DNA of 64,000 bases from an uncultured Rhizobium sp. (GTDB lineage: Bacteria; Pseudomonadota; Alphaproteobacteria; Rhizobiales; Rhizobiaceae): assembly GCA_945952045.1 (NCBI GenBank), contig CAMFHE010000020.1, forward strand, positions 1 to 64,000. Reading direction: 5' to 3'. Below, in pieces: positions 37,533 through 46,269 of the stretch (its first letter is position 1; every line of letters begins with the position of its first letter). The notes beneath the pieces were generated by a model that saw nothing but the letters and a program-made list of their open reading frames with translations, searched no databases and was not told where the DNA came from. A program made the translations under genes and the position numbers.

Positions 37533-39326
37533 CTAGAAGGCCTCGGCGGATAGCGCCATCATGGTTTCGGCGCCGGTTTCGATGCGCGCCTTGCGCAAGG
37601 CCGTTTCCGGCAGGATGCGCTCCATGAAGAAACGGGCGGTGACGAGCTTGTTACGGTAGAAGTCCGCGCGCTCGCCGCCCTTTGCCAGTCCGTCCAGCGC
37701 GGCCTTCGCCATCTGCCCCCACATGTGACCGAGGACGACGAGGCCAAGCAGGTGCATGTAATCTGTGGATCCGGCGCCGGCATTGTCAGGCTTGGCCATG
37801 GCATGCTGCATGAACCACATGGTCGCGGCTTGCGCGTCGTTCAGGCCCTTCTTGAGACCCTTGGTATAGAAGCTCATCGCTTCGTCAGCGCGGTGGGTCT
37901 CGCAGAAATCGCCGATCTCCTTGAACAGCGCCATGATCGCCCGGCCGCCGTTCTGGCCGAGCTTGCGGCCGACGAGATCGAGCGCCTGAATGCCGTTGGC
38001 GCCTTCGTAGATCATGGCGATGCGGGCATCGCGCACGAACTGGCTCATGCCATGTTCCTCGATATAGCCATGACCGCCGAAGACCTGCTGCGCCATCACC
38101 GCATGGTCGAAACCCTTGTCGGTCATCACGCCCTTGAGGATAGGGGTGACGAGACCGAGGATATCGTCCGCCGCCTGCCGCTCGGCGGCATCGGGCGAGC
38201 GATGGGCGATGTCGGATTTCAGCGCGGTCCACAGCAGGAAGGCACGGCCCGCCTCGTTGAAGGCGCGAATGGTCATCAACGTGCGACGCACGTCGGGATG
38301 GACGATGATCGGGTCCGCCGGTTTGTCGGCCGCCTTGACGCCGGAGAGTGCGCGCCCCTGCAACCGCTCGCGGGCGTAGTTTGCGGCATTCTGATAGGCG
38401 ATATCGGCAATCGCCACACCCTGCAGACCGACCGACAGGCGCGCCTCGTTCATCATCACGAACATGGCGTTGAGGCCGCGATTGGCTTCGCCGACCAGAT
38501 AGCCGGTGGCGCCGTCATGGTTGATGACGCAGGTGGCGTTGCCGTGAATGCCCATCTTGTGCTCGATGGCGCCACAGGAAACAGCGTTGCGCACACCTGG
38601 CCTGCCGTCGGCATCGAGCAGGAATTTCGGCACGAGGAACAGCGACAGGCCCTTCACGCCATCAGGCGCGCCCTCGATGCGGGCGAGCACCAGATGCACG
38701 ATGTTTTCCGTCATGTCGTGCTCGCCGGCGGATATGAAGATCTTCTGGCCGGTGATCTTGTAGCTGCCGTCAGCTTGCGGAACGGCCTTGGTGCGCAGCA
38801 GGCCGAGATCGGTGCCGCAATGGGGCTCGGTCAGGTTCATGGTGCCGGACCACAGGCCGGAGACCATGTTTGGCAGCCAGGTCGCCTTCTGCTCCTCGCT
38901 GCCGTGGACGACCAAGGCGGCGATCGCGCCTTGGGTGAGACCCGGATACATCATCAGCGCCATGTTGGCGGCGGAGGTGAAGGCGCCGACGGCGCAATGC
39001 AGCGTGTAGGGCAGGCCCTGCCCGCCGAACTCTTCGGGAATGGCCAAACCGATCCAGCCGCCGTCGCGATAGGCGGAATAGGCCTCGCGAAACCCCTTGG
39101 GCGTCGTCACCGTTCCGTCCGCGTGGCGCGTGCACCCCTCGACATCGCCGACCGCATTCACCGGCAGAAGCACCTCTTCCGAGACCCGCCCGGCTTCGGT
39201 CAGGATCGCTTCGACCATGTCGGGCGTCGCATCGGCGAAACCGGGCAGGTTGTTGTAACGGGCAAGCTGCAGCACCTCGTCCAGCACGAACAGCGTGTCT
39301 TCCACCGGGGCCTTGTAGATTGGCAT
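37533..39326 (-). CDS. Acyl-CoA dehydrogenase (C-terminal extended)
   Basis: 597-residue FAD enzyme for the first beta-oxidation step. MPIYKAPVEDTLFVLDEVLQ starts the helical N-terminus; MNLTEPHCGTDLGLLRTKA binds the substrate, SAGEHDMTENIVHLVLARI, and IYEGANGIQALDLVGRKL carries the catalytic glutamate. About 150 extra C-terminal residues make this the longer subfamily. An AGGGAGGAAAG ribosome site fixes the start at 39326. First gene of the operon with fadA and fadB, 120 bases upstream of the thiolase; it is divergent from podJ. Confidence 0.92.
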   Translation of the reverse strand: MPIYKAPVEDTLFVLDEVLQLARYNNLPGFADATPDMVEAILTEAGRVSEEVLLPVNAVGDVEGCTRHADGTVTTPKGFREAYSAYRDGGWIGLAIPEEFGGQGLPYTLHCAVGAFTSAANMALMMYPGLTQGAIAALVVHGSEEQKATWLPNMVSGLWSGTMNLTEPHCGTDLGLLRTKAVPQADGSYKITGQKIFISAGEHDMTENIVHLVLARIEGAPDGVKGLSLFLVPKFLLDADGRPGVRNAVSCGAIEHKMGIHGNATCVINHDGATGYLVGEANRGLNAMFVMMNEARLSVGLQGVAIADIAYQNAANYARERLQGRALSGVKAADKPADPIIVHPDVRRTLMTIRAFNEAGRAFLLWTALKSDIAHRSPDAAERQAADDILGLVTPILKGVMTDKGFDHAVMAQQVFGGHGYIEEHGMSQFVRDARIAMIYEGANGIQALDLVGRKLGQNGGRAIMALFKEIGDFCETHRADEAMSFYTKGLKKGLNDAQAATMWFMQHAMAKPDNAGAGSTDYMHLLGLVVLGHMWGQMAKAALDGLAKGGERADFYRNKLVTARFFMERILPETALRKARIETGAETMMALSAEAF

Positions 39327-39744
39327 CGTCTTTCCTCCCTGTGCACACCCATGGGGTGCGGCGCGCGACGCAAGCCTCGAAGCAGCCTGACCGCTTAAAC
39401 CTTGGTCCGTTCGCCGGGCTTGCAATCCGGCGTCCAGCATACAAGCCCAGAATACAGCAGAGAGTTAATCGCTTGCTCCATTCTGGCCAGGGGGATGCGC
39501 TTCGGTGACGCAGAGTGCAGCCTCAGGATGAAATGATTAAGAATTTGCAGCGACGTTAACCAACTGTTTACCATATTTCGTCGATTGTGCGGACACAGGG
39601 TGTGATGGATCCGCAATCTTCTTCCGTGACGCGTTTCGTGGAGTGTCGGCATCCTTCGCAATAAGGCACGCCGCAATCGTTCCTTCTTCCGCATGCCCCG
39701 ACGACCCAAGGCCTCAAGGCACCAACGCTGAAACGAGCAAGAGC
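39327..39744. promoter_or_regulatory. Divergent promoter region of the fad operon and podJ, with a CtrA-like site
   Basis: 418 bases without a gene. TTAACCAACTGTTTA at 39556-39570 matches the TTAA-N7-TTAA CtrA box with one mismatch, about 175 bases before podJ. I see no clear fatty-acid repressor site and no rho-independent hairpin; an ORF frame at 39643 that runs into podJ in frame lacks a ribosome site. Confidence 0.4.
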
Positions 39745-42700
39745 ATGAACGGATCGCGCCAAACACCATCCCGCCCCGGTGACAGGTCGTCGCTCGACGC
39801 GCTGAGCCGCACCATCGAGGGTCTGGAGGCACGCATCGAAGGGCTGATGGGATCGTCGGCCCGCAGCGATTATCGCGCCCGTCCCCAGCCCGAGCCGCCC
39901 GAGCGCCCGATCCGGCGCGATAGTCTTCGCGAACGCGAGCAGCACAGCGAACGCTTCGACCCGCTTGCCGAAATCCGCCAGCGCCAGCGCATGCTCGATG
40001 CCGGCCGCGAACGCCAGCCAGCACCCGCTCCCGCCCCGCAGCGCCCGCAGCAGCCGCGTCAGGAGTTGCGCGAAGACGCGCGCCCGGCGGCGCGTGCCCC
40101 GCAGGCCCAGCCGCATGCCGCCATGCGCGCACCCGTTGCAGCAGCGGCCATGCCCGATCCGGCGATGAAGGACATCGCGCAAGCGCTGGTGAACCTGCGC
40201 CATGAATTGAAGCAGGACATTTCACAAAGCGTCGCCCGCGAGGTCGCGACGTTGCGCGAGGAAATGCGCTCGATCCGCACGTCCGCCGAAAACCATCCGG
40301 TCGCGCTCGACATGCGCGACGATCTCGCGCGGCTTGCGCGCGGCATCGACCAGATCGGCCACCAATCCTCTTCGCAACGCGAGGCCGACAGCCTGCGCGC
40401 CGAATTCGAGGAATTGCGGGCGATGATGGACGGGCTTGCCCGCGAGGATTCCATCCGCCACATGCACATGCGCTGGAACGGCGTCGAGGACAAGCTCCAC
40501 GCGCTGGAAACCGGCCCGCTGCAGGAAGAGCTGGTGTCGCTGGCCTATCGCCTCGACGACATCAAGATGCAGCTCGGCTCGATGCGCGACAGCCCGGCGA
40601 TCCACGCGCTGGAAGACAAGCTGATGCGCGTCGCCCATGCCGTCGAGACGCTTGGCGAACGCATGCCCGCCAGTGATCACGGGATCAGCGAGCAGTTCGC
40701 CGGTCTCGACCTGCGCCTCGACGAGATCAGCCGCGCCATTGCCGCCACCAGCCGCGCCGCAAGCTCGGTCGACAATTCCGCCATGCAGCGGCTGGAAAAC
40801 CGCCTGTCGGCGCTCGCAGAACAGATCGACACCATCGGTCGCGAAACCATGAACCGGCCCGACCCGGCCGCCCAGCTCGGCGCCCGCATGGAAGCCCTGA
40901 CCGCCCGTGTCGAGGAAATGGCGCACCAGGAAGCCGCCATGCGGCTCGACGAGCGACTGGAACAGCTTTCGCTGCTGATGGAGCGTTCGCACAAGGCCCC
41001 GGCCGCGCCGGAGCTGACCAATTATCTTGCCGATATCTCCCGCAAGATCGACGCGCTCGAACAGGGTTCGGTCAACGACGTGCTGGCCGAGCGCCTGGAT
41101 TACCTTGCCCGCCGCATCGAGGAATTCGAATTCCAGCCGCAGCAAGCCGTCTCCAGTTCCCATGACGACGCCGCCATGCGCCGCATCGAAGGCCAGCTGA
41201 ACGACATCGCCGCGCGGCTGGACGAGACGACCGCCGCCCCCGTTGGCGATCATTCGGCGCTGCGGGCGCTGGAAGACCAGATAGCCCATCTGTCGCAGCT
41301 GATCAGCGAGCCGCGCGCCGAGCATGCCGTCGAGCTGCCCGCCGTCTTCGAAAGCCGCCTTTCGGCCATAGAAGACTATATGGCGACCAATGACGAATAC
41401 ATCATCGAAGCGGCCCGCCATGCGGCCGAAGCGGTGGTGGAGGCCTATTCGCGTGGCGGCATCAGCGCCACAGCCGGCGCGCCGGTCGCCGACGTTTCGG
41501 CGCTCGCCGCCCTTGCCGACGACCTGCGCCATCTCGAAGATCTCAGCCGCGGTTCGGAGGAACGCACCCAGCAGACCTTCGAGGCCCTGCACGACACGCT
41601 CGTGCAGATCGCCGGCCGGCTGGAGGACATGGATGGCCGATTTCGCCACTTCGAGGAAGATCGCCACGAGCGCCGCCCGCAGCCGGTAATGCCGAAGGCG
41701 ACCCAGCCGGTCTTTGCCGAGGAAGCCTTCGAGGCAGAGGCCTATGCTTTTGCCGAGACAGCGACTTCAACCCGCGAAGCGGCGCGCGACGCGGCCCGTT
41801 TCGACACGGCCCCGCTGGCGCCGACGTTCGACACGCAAGCCGATGACGACGTGGAAGTCGAAGTCGAGGCCGCCAGCGCCCGGCTGCCAGGCGAGGCCGT
41901 CGTCGCCGAAGAAGCCAAGCCCGGCCTTTTCGCCAATCTCGGCCGCAAATTCCGCCCCGGCCGCAAGGCCGAGCAGTCCGCGCCCAAGCGCGCCACCATC
42001 GAACCGACGCCGCCGCTGGCGCCGGAAGAAATGGTCGTTTCCTCCGAAGCCAACGAGCTTCTCGAGCCCGGCTCCGGCGCGCCTGACATCAAGCGCATTC
42101 TCGAGCGCGTCCGCGCCATGCAGAACGCCCAGGCCGCCGGCGGCGCGGGCGCTGCCGATGGCGACCGCGCCGACTACATCGCCGCCGCCCGCCGCGCCGC
42201 CCAGGCCGCCGCGCAGGAAGTCGACCAGGCCCACAAGTCGTCGGCGTCAAAGGGCGGTTCGGCGCTGGGCTCGACGATCAAGCGCCATCGCCGGCCGATC
42301 CTGATGGCTGTCGGCGCAATCCTGCTTGCCGTCATGGCGCTGCCGCTCGCCAAGAGCTTCGTCGGGCCGAAGAAGACGCCGGCAGCCGTCGAAGCCAGCA
42401 TCGCGCCCGCAGCCGAGGCACCTGCCGCAACCCAGCCGGCGATCACCGACAACAGCGCGCCGCAACGGGCGGCAACGCTGACCGAGCCGACGCAGGCGAC
42501 GACACAAGCGACGACACAAGCCGCGCCCGCGAATGGCGCGCTGGATGGAGATGGCGCAGCCGCGCCGATCGCCGAGGCGACCACGCCCGACATTGCGCCC
42601 GAGGCTGCCGCTCCGGTTCAGGCCGAAGCCAAGCTGGCGCCGGCCGAGACCGCGCCCTTCGCCCCGATCGAAGTGCCGGATGCGATCACGCCCAAGGCGC

Positions 42701-43524
42701 TGGCCGATTCCGCCCGCGGCGGCGATGCGCTGGCGCTGTTCGAAATCGGCGCGCGCTATACGGAAGGCCGTGGCGTCAAGGCCGATCTCGCAACCGCCGC
42801 CAAATGGTATACCCAGGCCGCCGACAAGGGTTTTGCGCCGGCGCAATATCGTATTGCCAACCTTTACGAAAAGGGCACCGGCGTCGAGCGTGACCTCGCC
42901 AAGGCGCGCCAATACTACGAGGCCGCCGCCGCGCAGGGCAATGCCAGCGCCATGCACAATCTCGCCGTCCTGCTCGCCACCGGCGCCGAAGCCGGCAAGC
43001 CGGATTTCGACACCGCCGTCGGCTGGTTCACCAAGGCCGCCGATCTCGGCGTCGCCGACAGCCAGTTCAACCTCGCCATCCTCTATGCGCGCGGCAACGG
43101 CGTGAAGCAGGATCTCGAAGAATCCTACAAGTGGTTCGCCATCGCCGCCAAGGACGGCGACAAGGACGCCGCCCAGAAGCGCGACGAAGTGGCCAACGCC
43201 ATGCGCCCCGAGCAGCTGGAAAGCGCCCGCGCCAAGGTGGATCTCTGGAAGCCGCAGCCTCTCAACGAAAACGCCAACTCCGTCGACCTGCCCGACGCCT
43301 GGGTCGGCAAGGCGCATACGACCGCCTCCGTCGACATGAAGAAGGCCGTGCGCAACATCCAGGCCATCCTCAACAATAACGGCTTCGACGCCGGCCAGCC
43401 GGACGGAGAAATGGGCGCCAAGACGGTCAAGGCCATCAAGTCCTTCCAGACCTCGATCGGTATGGAAGCGGACGGCAAGGTCAGCGACAAGCTCGTCAAG
43501 GAACTGCTCGCCCGTAACAAGTAA
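39745..43524 (+). CDS. podJ: Polar localisation factor PodJ-like protein
   Basis: 1259-residue bitopic inner-membrane protein. Residues 1 to about 680 are charged, heptad-rich coiled coil with an extended Ala/Pro/Glu linker; a single membrane helix (ILMAVGAILLAVMALPLA) lies near 851-870. The periplasmic side has about four Sel1 repeats (near 991-1140, for example FEIGARYTEGRGVKADLATA and NLAILYARGNGVKQD) and a C-terminal peptidoglycan-binding domain (about 1199-1259, NGFDAGQPDGEMGAKTVKAI). This is the full PodJ architecture that organises the new or growing pole in Caulobacter and Agrobacterium. I start at the ATG at 39745 (MNGSRQTPSRPGDRSSLDAL); the frame is open from 39643. Confidence 0.9.
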   Translation: MNGSRQTPSRPGDRSSLDALSRTIEGLEARIEGLMGSSARSDYRARPQPEPPERPIRRDSLREREQHSERFDPLAEIRQRQRMLDAGRERQPAPAPAPQRPQQPRQELREDARPAARAPQAQPHAAMRAPVAAAAMPDPAMKDIAQALVNLRHELKQDISQSVAREVATLREEMRSIRTSAENHPVALDMRDDLARLARGIDQIGHQSSSQREADSLRAEFEELRAMMDGLAREDSIRHMHMRWNGVEDKLHALETGPLQEELVSLAYRLDDIKMQLGSMRDSPAIHALEDKLMRVAHAVETLGERMPASDHGISEQFAGLDLRLDEISRAIAATSRAASSVDNSAMQRLENRLSALAEQIDTIGRETMNRPDPAAQLGARMEALTARVEEMAHQEAAMRLDERLEQLSLLMERSHKAPAAPELTNYLADISRKIDALEQGSVNDVLAERLDYLARRIEEFEFQPQQAVSSSHDDAAMRRIEGQLNDIAARLDETTAAPVGDHSALRALEDQIAHLSQLISEPRAEHAVELPAVFESRLSAIEDYMATNDEYIIEAARHAAEAVVEAYSRGGISATAGAPVADVSALAALADDLRHLEDLSRGSEERTQQTFEALHDTLVQIAGRLEDMDGRFRHFEEDRHERRPQPVMPKATQPVFAEEAFEAEAYAFAETATSTREAARDAARFDTAPLAPTFDTQADDDVEVEVEAASARLPGEAVVAEEAKPGLFANLGRKFRPGRKAEQSAPKRATIEPTPPLAPEEMVVSSEANELLEPGSGAPDIKRILERVRAMQNAQAAGGAGAADGDRADYIAAARRAAQAAAQEVDQAHKSSASKGGSALGSTIKRHRRPILMAVGAILLAVMALPLAKSFVGPKKTPAAVEASIAPAAEAPAATQPAITDNSAPQRAATLTEPTQATTQATTQAAPANGALDGDGAAAPIAEATTPDIAPEAAAPVQAEAKLAPAETAPFAPIEVPDAITPKALADSARGGDALALFEIGARYTEGRGVKADLATAAKWYTQAADKGFAPAQYRIANLYEKGTGVERDLAKARQYYEAAAAQGNASAMHNLAVLLATGAEAGKPDFDTAVGWFTKAADLGVADSQFNLAILYARGNGVKQDLEESYKWFAIAAKDGDKDAAQKRDEVANAMRPEQLESARAKVDLWKPQPLNENANSVDLPDAWVGKAHTTASVDMKKAVRNIQAILNNNGFDAGQPDGEMGAKTVKAIKSFQTSIGMEADGKVSDKLVKELLARNK

Positions 43525-43547
43525 GGCGCCATCACCGGCAAAAAATC

Positions 43548-43576
43548 AGTCTCCGGACCGCCTCCGGGGACTTTTC
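43548..43576 (+). terminator. Rho-independent terminator of podJ
   Basis: AGTCTCCGGA pairs with TCCGGGGACT (one G-U) around CCGCC, followed by TTTT. It begins 24 bases after the stop codon. Confidence 0.82.
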
Positions 43577-43644
43577 TGCGTTTCAATGTCGCAATTCCCA
43601 AAATCGGACTCGATTTCAGGAATTATGAAGGTTCACCGTGCTAA

Positions 43645-43692
43645 AGCATATCCGGAAAACAGTGGGTACCGGTTTTCCGCTTGGAAATGCTC
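43645..43692. repeat. Palindromic repeat, variant form
   Basis: AGCATATCCGGAAAAC and GGTTTTCCGCTTGGAAATGCT form an imperfect inverted repeat around GTGGGTACC. It belongs to the same dispersed family but with a shortened inner part. Confidence 0.65.
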
Positions 43693-43779
43693 TGGCAGCC
43701 CGGTCTGAAACGTCGTTCGTTCATCCTTGCGCCTCGCGATAGCACCACGGGGCCGCAGCCCTATTGTCGAGGTCATGCC

Positions 43780-44703
43780 GTGACGATCTACCTGCCGATC
43801 GCGGAATTGTCGGTGAACATCTTCGTCATCCTCGGCATGGGCGCGGCCGTCGGCTTCCTGTCCGGCATGTTCGGCGTCGGCGGCGGATTTCTCATCACGC
43901 CGCTTCTGATCTTCTACAACATCCCCCCCGTCGTCGCGGTCGCCACCGGCGCGAACCAGGTCGTCGCGTCCTCGGTCTCCGGCGCCATCACCCATTTCCG
44001 GCGCGGAACGCTCGATATCAAGCTCGGCACCATCCTGCTGATCGGGGGTCTGGCGGGGGCGACGGTCGGCATCTGGATCTTTTCGCTGCTGCGCCGCCTC
44101 GGCCAGCTCGATCTGATCATTTCCTTGATGTACGTGCTCTTCCTCGGCACCGTCGGCGGGCTGATGCTGATGGAAAGCGTCAACGCGATGCGCCGCGCAC
44201 GGCGCAACGAGACGGTGACGCTGAAGAAGCCCGGCCAGCATAGCTGGGTGCATCGCCTGCCCCTGAAGATGCGCTTCAAGAAATCGACGATCTATATCAG
44301 CGTCATCCCGGTGGTCGCGCTCGGCTTCGGCATCGGCATCCTCACCTCGATCATGGGTGTCGGCGGCGGCTTCATCATGGTGCCGGCGATGATCTACCTG
44401 CTGCGCGTGCCGACCAATGTCGTGGTCGGCACCTCGCTGTTCCAGATCATCTTCGTCACCGCCTATACGACCGTCGTGCAGGCGACCACCAACTATTCCG
44501 TCGATATCGTGCTGGCCTTCATCCTGATGGTCGCCGGCGTGATCGGCGCGCAATACGGGGTACGCGTCGGCCAGAAGCTGCGCGGCGAACAGCTGCGCGC
44601 TCTGCTCGGCCTCTTGGTTCTGGCCGTGGGCCTGCGCCTTGCCATCGCGCTGGTGGTGACGCCGGCCGATGTCTATTCGGTGGTGGTCGGAGGCATCAAC
44701 TGA
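43780..44703 (+). CDS. Sulfite exporter TauE/SafE family (TSUP) membrane protein
   Basis: 307-residue inner-membrane transporter of the TSUP family. Two homologous halves each begin with a helix carrying a GxGGG motif: FLSGMFGVGGGFLITPLL near the N-terminus and TSIMGVGGGFIMVPAM in the middle. Substrates in the family include sulfite, sulfoacetate and other organosulfur compounds; none can be assigned. I choose GTG at 43780, 8 bases after GAGG, since the upstream frame to 43681 covers a repeat region. The stop overlaps the next ATG (TGATG), coupling it to the TIGR02186 protein. Confidence 0.88.
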   Translation: MTIYLPIAELSVNIFVILGMGAAVGFLSGMFGVGGGFLITPLLIFYNIPPVVAVATGANQVVASSVSGAITHFRRGTLDIKLGTILLIGGLAGATVGIWIFSLLRRLGQLDLIISLMYVLFLGTVGGLMLMESVNAMRRARRNETVTLKKPGQHSWVHRLPLKMRFKKSTIYISVIPVVALGFGIGILTSIMGVGGGFIMVPAMIYLLRVPTNVVVGTSLFQIIFVTAYTTVVQATTNYSVDIVLAFILMVAGVIGAQYGVRVGQKLRGEQLRALLGLLVLAVGLRLAIALVVTPADVYSVVVGGIN

Positions 44704-45503
44704 TGCGCCGCCTGCTTCCCGCCCTTTTCGCCCTGACGTTCGCCGCCCTGCCGGCGGCGGCGCAGATGCCGTTGCTCGGCGATTCCATCGAGCAACGGGA
44801 GCGTCTCCAGATCGGCGTCTCGACCACCGAGATCGCCATCACCTCGGATTTCGCCGGCGCGGATCTGACCGTCTTCGGCTCGGTCGATTATGCCGACGAA
44901 CTGTTGATGGCCATCGGCCAGTACGACGTCATCGTGGCGCTGGAGGGGCCGAAGGATATCGCCACGGTGCGCAAGAAGGAGCGGCTGTTCGGCATCTGGG
45001 TCAACCGCCGCTCGATGACCTTCGAGCACGTGCCGGAATCCTATGCGATCTCCAGCACCCGCGCCGTCGATTCGATCGCCGTCGATACGGCGCTCAACGA
45101 TCGCGGCGTCGGCATTTCCCATATGCCGCTGATCCCGATCGGCTTTGTCGGCAATGCCGCCAACCTCGGCGAATTCCGCGATGCCTATCGCCGGCTGAAG
45201 ACGGGGAGCGGGCTTTATGCGCGCGATACCGCCGGCGTGCGCTTCGTCAGCCCGTCGCTGTTTCGCGCCACGCTGCGGTTGCCGGCCAATATTCCCAACG
45301 GCGTGCATACCGTCCACGCCTATCTGTTCAAGAGCGGCGTTTTCGTTTCAGACCAGAAATTGCTGCTGCGCGTCGTCAAGACCGGTCTCGAGCAGACGAT
45401 CACCGACGCCGCCCACGAGCAGCCGTTTCTCTACGGCATCTTCGCCGTGTTGCTGGCGCTGTTCACCGGCTGGGGCGCGAGCGTGATCTTCAAGAGGAAT
45501 TGA
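44703..45503 (+). CDS. TIGR02186 family transmembrane protein
   Basis: 266-residue exported membrane protein with a signal peptide (MRRLLPALFALTFAALPAAA) and a single C-terminal membrane helix (PFLYGIFAVLLALFTGWGAS). The periplasmic part has the family blocks LQIGVSTTEIAITSDFAGAD and YADELLMAIGQYDVIVALEG. The family is nearly always next to a TSUP transporter, as here with a one-base overlap, suggesting it is an accessory or periplasmic partner of the exporter. Function is otherwise unknown. Confidence 0.85.
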   Translation: MRRLLPALFALTFAALPAAAQMPLLGDSIEQRERLQIGVSTTEIAITSDFAGADLTVFGSVDYADELLMAIGQYDVIVALEGPKDIATVRKKERLFGIWVNRRSMTFEHVPESYAISSTRAVDSIAVDTALNDRGVGISHMPLIPIGFVGNAANLGEFRDAYRRLKTGSGLYARDTAGVRFVSPSLFRATLRLPANIPNGVHTVHAYLFKSGVFVSDQKLLLRVVKTGLEQTITDAAHEQPFLYGIFAVLLALFTGWGASVIFKRN

Positions 45504-45518
45504 GGGAGCAGCGCTCTC

Positions 45519-46247
45519 TCAGCCCGTGAGATTGCCGAAGCGCACGGAATAGATGCGGTCCTTGCCCATCAAATGGGCGATCAGCGCCGCATGGTCAAAC
45601 AGGCCCTGCATCGCCTTGTGGCGCAGGTCGAGCCCGCCGCTCATCAACCCGAAGGCCGGCATCAGCAACCGCGTGCCGTCTGTCGCGAAACAGGGCCGGC
45701 GCACCGCCTTGTCGCGGCGGCGCACGGTGGCGGCCGGATGCAGGTGGCCGGCGATCTCGCCGCGCTGCAGCCCCGGCTGCGGCTCATGCCGGAAAACGAG
45801 CCCGCCATAATGCATTTCGTCGGCGGAGGTTCCCGGCAGGTCGAAGATGCCGTCGGGGTCGTGATTGCCGTTGATCCAGATCCATTCGCGCCCGCGCGCC
45901 ATATCGGTCAGCAGCGACCGGAATTCTTCCGGCATCTCGCGCGAGCCGATGCGGTCGTGGAAATTGTCGCCGAGCGAAACGACGATCTTCGGCTGATAAC
46001 GCGCAATGACGGCGGAGAGCACGGTCAGCGTCGCCAGCGTATCGTATGGCGGCAACATCATGCCGCGCCTGGCAAAGGCCGCGCCCTTTTCCAGATGCAG
46101 GTCGGACACGACGAGCATTCCGCTCTCCGGCAGATAGAGGCCGCCCAAGGGATCGCAAACGGCGGCGACGCCGTTGACGGTCGTTTCCGCCGAGACCGGT
46201 GCGGATGTCGTTGCTGCGGCGCGCGCCAGCGCCAATCGGCTCATCAC
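45519..46247 (-). CDS. pdeM: Ligase-associated DNA damage response endonuclease PdeM
   Basis: About 242-residue calcineurin-like metallophosphoesterase. The metal motifs VVSDLHLEKG, VVSLGDNFHD, INGNHDPDG and IAGHLHPAA occur in order. It is the PdeM family found beside Lhr helicases, LigC/LigD-type ligases or exonucleases in a DNA-repair set. The gene follows lhr by 22 bases on the same strand, so it is co-transcribed with it. Start choice is between GTG 46247 and ATG 46244; AAGGA is 11 bases before the GTG. It converges on the TIGR02186 gene. Confidence 0.88.
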   Translation of the reverse strand: MMSRLALARAAATTSAPVSAETTVNGVAAVCDPLGGLYLPESGMLVVSDLHLEKGAAFARRGMMLPPYDTLATLTVLSAVIARYQPKIVVSLGDNFHDRIGSREMPEEFRSLLTDMARGREWIWINGNHDPDGIFDLPGTSADEMHYGGLVFRHEPQPGLQRGEIAGHLHPAATVRRRDKAVRRPCFATDGTRLLMPAFGLMSGGLDLRHKAMQGLFDHAALIAHLMGKDRIYSVRFGNLTG

Positions 46248-46269
46248 GATCAGAATCGTCCTTCGAATT

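Noticed and set aside
37725-39398. 557-codon ORF opposite the acyl-CoA dehydrogenase
   Set aside because: Shadow frame with no recognisable domain and no ribosome site.
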